From positions 1-13,300 of the forward strand of contig JAEWOD010000043.1 of assembly GCA_023461035.1 (NCBI GenBank): DNA of 13,300 nucleotides, in the 5' to 3' direction. Under the pieces are notes generated by a model that was given only the letters and a program-made list of their open reading frames with translations, had not been told where the DNA came from and made no database searches. This stretch comes from Bacteroidota bacterium (GTDB taxonomy: Bacteria; Bacteroidota; Bacteroidia; Flavobacteriales; Weeksellaceae). The translations under genes and the position numbers were made by a program. Of this stretch, positions 1 through 6,210 are shown piece by piece. Position 1 is the first letter of the stretch, and every line of letters starts with the position of its first letter.

Positions 1-2308
1 ACTTCAAATCATAAAAATCACCTTCTTTACTATTCCATTCTCCTACAGTCCCTAACTTCAGTAGCTTTTGCTTAATTTCATCTGTTTTGAAAGATGTCTG
101 GGCAATTCCACTTTCATTAAATTCTACTTCTCCTAAATCTTGGATGTAGCTGTCGGATGAATAATTGTTGTGTTCCAATAAGTGCAGATGGACTTTTTCT
201 CCCGCCATAAGAGAGCTACTTTCCAAAAGTACTTTGATTTCCTCTCCCCATCCTGCTTTTTCTTTATAATAATCTTTGGCATCGGTAAAACACCATCTTT
301 TGATCTCGGCAAGATTGGCGCCGACCATTAACATGGCAACACTGTCTCCCATATTTGCCGTAATACCCGGAAGCGGAGCTAAAATGGTTTTTATTGCCCG
401 TATCTGTACTTTGTTTCCGATGGCTTCTTTGATTTCGAAATGACCCGGTAATTCTGATTTCCATGTCAGTTTATCTCCTTTATCGGGATCAAAAGGCATC
501 AGGGTTTCCACTTCCACCGTGTACCATTTACCCACAATCCAGTTTACGGTATTTCCGCCTTTTATGGTTTTGACTTTGTTGCGTGAAACCACCACTTTAT
601 AGCTGTCCGCTCCTGTTCCGTCTGCGGTATTCATAAAGGCTTCCACCACTTTGGTTTCTTCCTCATGAAAAGTATGGGTCAGCGTTTTACCCGTAGTGGG
701 AGAAGTGGCATTGCCTACTTTCCATTTGATTTTACTGTAGTCCGGGTCATCGTCCAACGGTGAGAACCGCATTTTACTGACGGTAAAGGTGATGGTGCTT
801 CCCGGGCGGTATACCGCCTGTGCAGGGCTTGCCTGTATGGCATCTACCACATTGGGTTTGGCTTCAAAGGTTTTAGAGTCGCTTTTTATTTCTCCTAAAT
901 CATTGGTGTAACGAATCCAGACGTTGTATTTGATGGCGTTTTCCGGTGTGAATACCAATCCTGTTTCGGAGGAGAACTGGCTATCTACTATGTTTCCGGC
1001 ATTGTCTTTCACGCCCATTTCCACTCGCTGCAGTTCCTCCTGTGAAGGGGTAAATTTAAAATCGGGCTGGAAATTGACCGGAAATCCTTTGCGTATCAAC
1101 CCACCGGAAACATTGTCCCCTGCCGCTTTTATACCCTTCAATTCGTTGATCACTACATTCACGTCTATGGCGCAACGGTTGTCCCTTTTTGTTTCTTCAT
1201 TTCCGTAAGCATACACCCTGAAATTTCCAAGCGTGTCAAAATCCCTTTGAAGTATTGAACCAAATTCTTCGTATTTCATCAGTACGGTATCATTCCAGTC
1301 GGGGCTCTCGTTTCCGCTGTGCAGCACTTCCCACGAAGTAAGATTTTTGTTTGCCTTGGTGGGATTGTACCAGTCCTTTACTTCAAATTGTACTTGTTCG
1401 CCTAATTTTACGGTAAGTTCGGCAACTCCGTCCGCCCGCTTATCTAATTTCTCATTTTTGCCGATGGGTTTGGACTTTGTACTGCTGCTGTTTTCAGCTT
1501 TTGATTCTGCTGTCTTAGCCTTTATACTTTTTACTTTAGGGGTTTCAAGTTCAGGTTTTGCGGCAAGCGGGGAAATTGCCCAAAGCTCTTCTTTCTCCAC
1601 ATTTTCAAAATGAGCCGTCGTAACTTCTTGGGTTTGCCCGTGTCGGAAAACCGTGATTTTTCCACCGAACGAACATTGCAGTTCCGACAATTCCGTGAGG
1701 ATTTTTTTGTCCATTACCTTGATTTTCTCATAGGTTTTCTGCCATTTCCCCGCAGGGGTATAGCTACAGGGATTGTAACTGGAACTATTGGGTTGTAATT
1801 TGCATTGTGGTCCAAAGGGTTGGGATGATTTCTGAAAAAAAACATCCTCTTCGGTTACAATTAAATGCTCTGAAGTATCTCCATTGGCATGTTGCAATTT
1901 ATGACTATCTACTTTAAATTGAACAGGAACCTGATTGGGGGGTATGCTTTGGTCGCAGACACATAGCCCTTTCTGTATCACCACGTATTTCTTATCGTGT
2001 TCAGTTGCCTGTCCGGAACTTTGTTCTGTTTGTTGCTCTTCTTCGGAATTCTGCTCTTCGGTTGATAGTTCCGGCTCTGTTTCGTCCCCAAGTGTTGCAA
2101 CATAGGTTTCTTCCTGTGGCGGAATCAATGCGTAACTTAATTTACCGTTATTGGTGAAATCATCCGGACTTCCCATCAAATCATCTATCGGAGCATTTTG
2201 GTTATGAAACTGACGAAGTTCCGTTGCGGATATCCCATACTTCTGTGCAATAGAAGAGAGTGTTTCTCCTTGCTGAATGGTGTAGGTGGTAAGAGTTGTC
2301 GTACTCAT
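1..2308 (-). CDS. LysM + PAAR-like (DUF4280) + Ig-like repeat protein, probable injection-system tip/effector carrier (C-terminus outside window)
   Basis: Reading the minus strand from ATG at 2308, the frame stays open to base 1, giving 769 codons with no stop, so the C-terminus is outside the window. Residues about 8-62 form a LysM domain (YTIQQGETLSSIAQKYGIS, closing with ALIPP). A Glu/Gln-rich linker covers about 77-104. Residues about 107-230 match the DUF4280 PAAR-like pattern: KYVVIQKGLCVC, QCKLQP, a Cys at 181 and ELQCSFGGKI, with Cys at 116, 118, 169, 181 and 212. A Lys/Ser-rich linker and several beta-rich Ig/PKD-like modules follow, the last starting near residue 690. There is no signal peptide or membrane segment. 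In known systems PAAR-like proteins cap the spike of a contractile injection machine and carry toxins, so by inference this one is injected rather than Sec-exported. A gene for an unknown protein lies 115 bp upstream. An alternative role is a structural baseplate protein, since LysM also occurs there. Confidence 0.85.
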   Translation of the reverse strand, partial: MSTTTLTTYTIQQGETLSSIAQKYGISATELRQFHNQNAPIDDLMGSPDDFTNNGKLSYALIPPQEETYVATLGDETEPELSTEEQNSEEEQQTEQSSGQATEHDKKYVVIQKGLCVCDQSIPPNQVPVQFKVDSHKLQHANGDTSEHLIVTEEDVFFQKSSQPFGPQCKLQPNSSSYNPCSYTPAGKWQKTYEKIKVMDKKILTELSELQCSFGGKITVFRHGQTQEVTTAHFENVEKEELWAISPLAAKPELETPKVKSIKAKTAESKAENSSSTKSKPIGKNEKLDKRADGVAELTVKLGEQVQFEVKDWYNPTKANKNLTSWEVLHSGNESPDWNDTVLMKYEEFGSILQRDFDTLGNFRVYAYGNEETKRDNRCAIDVNVVINELKGIKAAGDNVSGGLIRKGFPVNFQPDFKFTPSQEELQRVEMGVKDNAGNIVDSQFSSETGLVFTPENAIKYNVWIRYTNDLGEIKSDSKTFEAKPNVVDAIQASPAQAVYRPGSTITFTVSKMRFSPLDDDPDYSKIKWKVGNATSPTTGKTLTHTFHEEETKVVEAFMNTADGTGADSYKVVVSRNKVKTIKGGNTVNWIVGKWYTVEVETLMPFDPDKGDKLTWKSELPGHFEIKEAIGNKVQIRAIKTILAPLPGITANMGDSVAMLMVGANLAEIKRWCFTDAKDYYKEKAGWGEEIKVLLESSSLMAGEKVHLHLLEHNNYSSDSYIQDLGEVEFNESGIAQTSFKTDEIKQKLLKLGTVGEWNSKEGDFYDLK

Positions 2309-2369
2309 GATACGAAATTTTAAAAAATAAATAACCAATAAGTGGTATAAACAATATATCTATATCTAT

Positions 2370-2377
2370 CAAATTTA
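2370..2377 (-). promoter_or_regulatory. Candidate -7 element for the LysM-PAAR gene
   Basis: On the minus strand this reads TAAATTTG, an exact match to the Bacteroidetes -7 consensus TAnnTTTG, about 60 bases before the ATG at 2308. I see no TTG at the expected -33 distance. The gene may therefore also be transcribed from upstream together with the 282-residue gene. Confidence 0.3.
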
Positions 2378-2423
2378 ATTAAAAATCCAAATAATCGGAA
2401 AAAGAAGGAGGATTTTTAACAAA

Positions 2424-3272
2424 TTATTTGTTCAGACGTAAGAAATTGTAATTGACTTCTTCTTTAAAAAATTCATCTTCCCTTGTGCGGATTTCCAGGT
2501 TTATGCTTTGGCGTAAAAAAGGGGCTGTCCCGGTGTTTCTTTCATAACGAAGTTTGCCGGAAAAATTTGATTTTCCAGTTTTGAAATAAGATTGTAGAAT
2601 TTGTTCTGAAACATCATCGGAGCGGAACTTTCCTTCGTATCGGCTTATGTGTCCATTCCCCTCTTTTCGGTATTTCAGTTCCCCTTGAAATATCAGTTGC
2701 CCAAAACTCAAAAAAGGAAATTCAAACACCTCATTTTCAATCTTTTCTGCAATTCCATAATGACGATAAACAGGCAGAAATAATCCCGCAACAGAAGCAT
2801 CTGAAATCATTTTTTGAAAGAAAGTGGCTTTGGTTTTTAGACCCAACTCCATTTGCTCGATCAAGGCTTCCAATCCATGTCCTTCTTGTACCTTTCTGAC
2901 TTCTTCTTTCTGTTGTTTCCAGTTTTCCTTTATTTCCTCAAAATGAACCAAGTCTGTCAAACGCCCAAATTGATCGACAGAAAAGACAATAGGATAAATA
3001 CTTTTTTGAAGCTCATACGTCAATCTTGCGATAAGCAAATCGGGCTCTTTTCCATTGGTTTTGAATTTCTTCCGGGAAACTTTGATCAGATGGTTTCCGT
3101 TTTCCATCCCCAAATGTTCCAGATGCAGCTCAAATGAAAAATTCCAGCTTCGGGTTTTATCGGCTGTTTTTATCTGTATTTTTCGTTCAACCGAATAAAT
3201 CCTTGTAAACTGCCATTTTTGTAACCGATACGTTAATTTGTCCAGTTGTATATGTAACGGGTCAAAACTCAT
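2424..3272 (-). CDS. Unknown 282-residue cytoplasmic protein upstream of the LysM-PAAR gene
   Basis: I do not recognise this family. The ATG at 3272 opens a 282-residue frame ending in TAA at 2424. There is no signal peptide, lipobox or hydrophobic segment, so it should be cytoplasmic. The N-terminal part (about 1-115) alternates charged and aromatic residues like an antiparallel beta-sheet and ends in IVFSVDQFGRLTDLVHFEEI. An amphipathic, Lys/Glu-rich helical stretch (about 118-155) follows. A second beta-rich half (about 185-282) contains KYRKEGNGHISRYEG and KLRYERNTG. The halves may be related beta-barrel or sandwich folds joined by helices. It points the same way as the LysM-PAAR gene, 115 bp ahead of it, so joint expression is likely. 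Position and predicted location would fit an effector adaptor or chaperone, a baseplate accessory or an immunity-type protein. This is inference from context only. Confidence 0.75.
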   Translation of the reverse strand: MSFDPLHIQLDKLTYRLQKWQFTRIYSVERKIQIKTADKTRSWNFSFELHLEHLGMENGNHLIKVSRKKFKTNGKEPDLLIARLTYELQKSIYPIVFSVDQFGRLTDLVHFEEIKENWKQQKEEVRKVQEGHGLEALIEQMELGLKTKATFFQKMISDASVAGLFLPVYRHYGIAEKIENEVFEFPFLSFGQLIFQGELKYRKEGNGHISRYEGKFRSDDVSEQILQSYFKTGKSNFSGKLRYERNTGTAPFLRQSINLEIRTREDEFFKEEVNYNFLRLNK

Positions 3273-3571
3273 CAGATTTCTTCACTATTGCAGATTAAAC
3301 GATAAGGATACAATGATTTGTTACTATGAATATATAATTCATGGGTTTTCAATTTAATTTTTATCTAAAAAATCACCATCAACACATTTGAAAATACTAT
3401 GTGAAAAATGAAACGATTTTAGAAGATTTAAGATACAAAAAATAATGTTGTCATACCTACATTCCTCTCTTTATTTTGTTTTATGAATTTGTAATTAATT
3501 GATATTCAGTCTAATATTTGACTAAAAAATAGATATCAACATGTTTGATACAACCTACAGAGGAAGCAGTG
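3273..3571. other. AT-rich intergenic region between accessory genes and tRNA-Asn
   Basis: About 300 bases without a convincing reading frame on either strand. I found no exact TAnnTTTG element directed at the 282-residue gene. The stretch contains a short palindrome (3326-3342) and a looser interrupted inverted repeat (TTGATAT at 3499-3505 with ATATCAA at 3533-3539, and AGTC/GACT inside it). No second copy of the tRNA 3' end is visible, so this stretch holds no recognisable attachment-site remnant. Confidence 0.6.
3326..3342. promoter_or_regulatory. Short palindrome upstream of the 282-residue gene, possible operator
   Basis: ATGAAT and ATTCAT arms, 6 bp each and perfectly complementary, flank a 5-base AT core, 53 bp upstream of the ATG at 3272. 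A dimeric regulator site is possible, but a palindrome of this size can arise by chance in DNA this AT-rich. Confidence 0.2.
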
Positions 3572-3610
3572 AAAAACAAAAAAGAGTTCTACATTTCTGT
3601 AAAACTCTTT
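3572..3610 (-). terminator. Rho-independent terminator of tRNA-Asn
   Basis: On the minus strand a 13-bp stem (arms 3598-3610 and 3581-3593, one G-T wobble) closes a GAAA tetraloop and runs into a T-rich tract (TTTGTTTTT, 3572-3580). It starts 9 bases after the last tRNA base, as expected for a monocistronic tRNA transcript. It would also insulate the accessory genes from transcription coming through the tRNA. Confidence 0.85.
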
Positions 3611-3619
3611 GTTTATCTG

Positions 3620-3693
3620 CTCCCCCTCTTGGGCTCGAACCAAGGACCCTCTGATTAACAGTCAGATGCTCTAACCAGCTGAGCTAAGGAGGA
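3620..3693 (-). tRNA. tRNA-Asn (anticodon GTT)
   Basis: The minus strand folds as a 74-base cloverleaf. The acceptor stem TCCTCCT pairs with AGGGGGA (one T-G wobble), followed by a discriminator G. The D arm contains AGCTCAGCTGGTTAGAGC. The anticodon arm is TCTGA-CTGTTAA-TCAGA with GTT at 3659-3657, and the T arm contains GGTTCGAGCC. The 3' CCA is not encoded and must be added enzymatically. The gene has its own promoter (3713-3744) and terminator (3572-3610). Its 3' end points toward the accessory injection-system genes, the orientation used when integrases target tRNA genes. Confidence 0.97.
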
Positions 3694-3712
3694 GTGTTTC
3701 CTAATTGGACGG

Positions 3713-3744
3713 CAAATATAATATGTTTTAATCGAAACTGCCAA
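3713..3744 (-). promoter_or_regulatory. Bacteroidetes-type promoter of tRNA-Asn
   Basis: On the minus strand a TTG (3744-3742) is followed after 21 bases by TATATTTG (3720-3713), matching the -33 TTG / -7 TAnnTTTG pattern. Transcription would start around 3706-3709, about 13-16 bases before the mature tRNA end at 3693. The promoter begins only 3 bases after the rseP stop codon. Confidence 0.65.
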
Positions 3745-3747
3745 ATT

Positions 3748-5088
3748 TTAAAACACAAATTTATCGGCTACCCAATCATAAATATCTTTTCCAAATATTA
3801 AGGCCATCAAACTCAATAAGATAATCATTCCTATTGTTTGTACAATCCCCATCGATTTATCCCCCAAAGTCTTTCCTGTAATCATTTCTGCAATTGTAAA
3901 AAGAGCATGACCACCATCCAATCCAGGTATAGGCAGTAAGTTGACAAATGCCAACCACATGGAAAACATGGCAGTAAAACTCCAAAAGAAATTCCAATCC
4001 CATGTCGAAGGTAATTGACGGGCAATTCCGATTGGGCCTGCCACTTGCTTATAGGCTTCGGTTTTGGGTTTAATGATTAGTTTTAAATTCTTAATATTAT
4101 AATTTAAAATGGTAAAGGATTCTTTAATAGCTTCAGGTATGGCACTGAAAAAATTAAACTCTTTATGAACAATCATTGTTTCCGGAATATTGGCTCCATA
4201 AGCCAATCCGATTTTGGCAGAATCCGGTATGGAAAGTTTAATCCTTTCTTTTTTATTGTCTCTTTCTATGGTTAAATTCACACCTGAATTCTTAAATTTT
4301 TGCAAGGCCTCCTGAAATGAAAACACATTGACAAGCTGTCCTTCAAAAGCCAGAATTTTATCGCCCGCTTTTAAACCTGATTTCTCAGCGTCTTGCCCTT
4401 GTGCTATTTGACCAATAATAATCCCTTCTGTTTTGGGGTAAACAAAATTATCACGCCCTTCCTTTGAAAGGATTTCTTTGATTTGCTCATCCTTGATTCG
4501 CAGTTTTATTTTTTCTCCATTTCGGTCAATAAGGATTTCCTCACTTAACATAATGTCCAGTGTTAACCTCTTAAAATTATCCTGCTTTTTCCCATCTACA
4601 CTGATTATCTTATCACCATCGCGGAATCCGATTTCTTTTCCCAATTGACTGAATTCCAATCCATTTATTTCTTGAGCTTTGTCTAGAGACAAATAAGAAA
4701 CCCCGTTGACAGTAAACATAATTGCATAAATCAACCATGCTAAAAGCACATTGACAGTAATCCCACCCAACATGATAATCAATCTTTGCCAAGCTGGTTT
4801 GCTTCTGAATTCCCAGGGCTGCGGTTCAGATTTCATCTGGTCAGTATCCATGCTTTCGTCGATCATTCCGGCGATTTTAACATAACCTCCCATGGGCAAC
4901 CATCCGATTCCATAGGTAGTTTCACCAATCTTCTTTTTGAAAAGGGAAAACCAAGGGTCAAAAAACAAATAAAATTTTTCAACTTTGGTTTTAAAGTATT
5001 TTGCAGGTATAAAATGTCCTAATTCATGAAGTGTAACTAAAATGGACAACATCAAAATCATTTGTCCCAGTTTTACTAAAATTTCCAT
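3748..5088 (-). CDS. rseP: RseP-type site-2 intramembrane zinc metalloprotease
   Basis: A membrane-embedded protease that cleaves transmembrane substrates such as anti-sigma factors. At 446 residues it has the usual family length. The zinc-binding HELGH sits at residues 21-25 within the first membrane helix. The MGGYVKIAGM loop (66-75) is typical of RseP, and a second helix lies at about 102-127. Two PDZ-like regions follow (about 130-200 and 222-290, the second with GLKAGDKILAFEG). The conserved NLLPIPGLDGGH that supplies the third metal ligand is at 383-394, and a final helix ends the protein. It starts at ATG 5088, 54 bp after gldD, and is probably the last gene of the mutY-ssb-gldD-rseP run. 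In Bacteroidota its substrates would be anti-sigma factors of ECF sigmas or remnant signal peptides; no substrate is encoded here. Confidence 0.96.
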   Translation of the reverse strand: MEILVKLGQMILMLSILVTLHELGHFIPAKYFKTKVEKFYLFFDPWFSLFKKKIGETTYGIGWLPMGGYVKIAGMIDESMDTDQMKSEPQPWEFRSKPAWQRLIIMLGGITVNVLLAWLIYAIMFTVNGVSYLSLDKAQEINGLEFSQLGKEIGFRDGDKIISVDGKKQDNFKRLTLDIMLSEEILIDRNGEKIKLRIKDEQIKEILSKEGRDNFVYPKTEGIIIGQIAQGQDAEKSGLKAGDKILAFEGQLVNVFSFQEALQKFKNSGVNLTIERDNKKERIKLSIPDSAKIGLAYGANIPETMIVHKEFNFFSAIPEAIKESFTILNYNIKNLKLIIKPKTEAYKQVAGPIGIARQLPSTWDWNFFWSFTAMFSMWLAFVNLLPIPGLDGGHALFTIAEMITGKTLGDKSMGIVQTIGMIILLSLMALIFGKDIYDWVADKFVF

Positions 5089-5112
5089 CTATTTTTTATA
5101 AATTTTGATTGG

Positions 5113-5120
5113 CAAAAGTA
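5113..5120 (-). promoter_or_regulatory. Candidate -7 element ahead of rseP
   Basis: The minus strand reads TACTTTTG in the 54-bp gap between gldD and rseP, matching TAnnTTTG about 25 bases before the rseP ATG. I see no TTG at the -33 distance. It could give rseP some expression of its own besides read-through from gldD. Confidence 0.3.
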
Positions 5121-5142
5121 CAACAAATCATCCGTTTGGATA

Positions 5143-5700
5143 CTATTTCCATTCCAGTGTTTCGATCAGATGCATCACATCCCTTTTCATATACTGAATA
5201 GCCGGTTGAAGCGAATCATATTGTGGAGGAGTTGAAAAATAAACCGAACCGCTGATGAGGTTTTTCAGGCTGTCCGTTGCATGAAACTGTAAGTTGATGG
5301 CTGACTCACCTCCCAATTCAAATAGGGTTCCATATACTTTCTTTTCATCAAAAACAAACTCTCTCGGCGCTATGTAACTTGCTTTTACGGTTTGTTCCTG
5401 TACAAATTTTTCACTGTCTTTGATTTTGGATGCCAAATCCTCCCTGTCGGTTATCGGGAAATATGTCAGATAAATATTGGCCTTCATCTCCGGATAATGC
5501 AATATAAACCAACAGGGATTTTCTTTGTCTCTGATTTCCGCTAAATCAGAATATTCAAATGTAAAATGACAGTCTGAAGAAAACGGCTTGTACACCGGTT
5601 TCGGGTATTCCAAACGTACTTGCCCTATAGGTTTAATCGTATAGTCTTCTTTGCAGGATATCAGCATCAATAAGCCCAAAACAGGCAAAATGTATTTCAT
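5143..5700 (-). CDS. gldD: Gliding motility lipoprotein GldD
   Basis: GldD is an envelope lipoprotein that, in Flavobacterium johnsoniae, is required for gliding and acts with the type IX secretion/gliding apparatus. The 185-residue product starts with a short hydrophobic signal and a lipobox LISC with the acylated Cys at residue 16. The mature part has the GldD-like opening YTIKPIGQVRLEYPKPVYKP, then an HFTFEYSDLA segment and a C-terminal IQYMKRDVMHLIETLEW. The length is normal for the family. It begins 14 bp after the ssb stop, so the two are surely co-transcribed, and rseP follows after 54 bp. In the clusters I recall, gldE lies between ssb and gldD; no such gene fits here. Whether this species glides, or keeps GldD only for protein secretion, cannot be told from the window. 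Confidence 0.92.
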   Translation of the reverse strand: MKYILPVLGLLMLISCKEDYTIKPIGQVRLEYPKPVYKPFSSDCHFTFEYSDLAEIRDKENPCWFILHYPEMKANIYLTYFPITDREDLASKIKDSEKFVQEQTVKASYIAPREFVFDEKKVYGTLFELGGESAINLQFHATDSLKNLISGSVYFSTPPQYDSLQPAIQYMKRDVMHLIETLEWK

Positions 5701-5714
5701 AAATTTAACTCAGA

Positions 5715-6161
5715 TTAGAAAGGTAAATCGTCTTCTGTTTCATTTTGAGGTGAATTTGTTGAAGACGGAACATCAGATTGCTCATCATTTCTGGAAGAAT
5801 TCCCAGAATCCTCTGAATTCATGCTTTTGGGCGTTAAAAAGGTAAAATCGTTGACGATGATCTCTGTCGTATATTTGTCCTGATTGTTCTGATCTTGCCA
5901 TTTTCTGGTTTTTAATCTACCTTCCAAATAAAGTTTGTCTCCCTTTTTTACATATTTTTCAAAGATTTCGGCCAACTTATTTCGCACGATGATATTGTGC
6001 CACTCTGTTTGGGTCACTTTTTCTCCGGTTTCCCTTGATGTAAAACTTTCACTGGTAGCCAGAGGAAATCGGCCGATTTTATTTTGATCGTCAAACTGGT
6101 GAATTTTTACATCATCTCCCACATTGCCAATTAAAATCACTTTATTTAGTGTTCCATTCAT
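5715..6161 (-). CDS. ssb: Single-stranded DNA-binding protein SSB
   Basis: Binds single-stranded DNA in replication, recombination and repair. The 148-residue protein opens with the OB-fold start MNGTLNKVILIGNVGDDVKI. It continues with TEWHNIIVRNKLAEIFEKYVKKGDKLYLEGRL, and the fold ends near residue 110. A Ser/Asn/Glu-rich disordered linker (about 112-142) leads to the acidic tip DDLPF (144-148), which recruits partner repair proteins in known SSBs. It lies 49 bp downstream of mutY and 14 bp upstream of gldD. A paralogous replication SSB may exist elsewhere in the genome, since Bacteroidota often carry more than one. Confidence 0.95.
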   Translation of the reverse strand: MNGTLNKVILIGNVGDDVKIHQFDDQNKIGRFPLATSESFTSRETGEKVTQTEWHNIIVRNKLAEIFEKYVKKGDKLYLEGRLKTRKWQDQNNQDKYTTEIIVNDFTFLTPKSMNSEDSGNSSRNDEQSDVPSSTNSPQNETEDDLPF

Positions 6162-6180
6162 GATTGCTGTTTTTGATATT

Positions 6181-6188
6181 CAAATATA
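6181..6188 (-). promoter_or_regulatory. Candidate -7 element ahead of ssb
   Basis: On the minus strand TATATTTG lies in the short mutY-ssb gap, about 20 bases before the ssb ATG, and matches TAnnTTTG exactly. The nearest upstream TTG is about 31 bases away, too far for a standard -33 element, so the call rests on the -7 box and location only. Confidence 0.4.
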
Positions 6189-6210
6189 CAAAATAACGAG
6201 GATGCCCCAT

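Noticed and set aside
264..464. A 66-codon minus-strand frame inside the LysM-PAAR gene
   Set aside because: It is in another frame of the same strand within a convincing coding sequence; its product is Arg/Ser-rich with no motif.
924..1798. Three plus-strand open frames (924-1208, 1347-1613, 1610-1798)
   Set aside because: They lie antisense inside the continuous LysM-PAAR frame, have low-complexity or Ser/Phe-rich products and no recognisable domain; the minus-strand frame explains the sequence.
1..2308. Claim that the LysM-PAAR gene is foreign by overall base composition
   Set aside because: Hand counts of single lines vary from 35% to 62% within the gene, and lepA lines reach about 52% too, so overall composition does not separate it from core genes.
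3499..3539. Interrupted inverted repeat as an attachment site or operator
   Set aside because: Arms are short, imperfectly spaced and fully AT-biased; chance is the simpler explanation.
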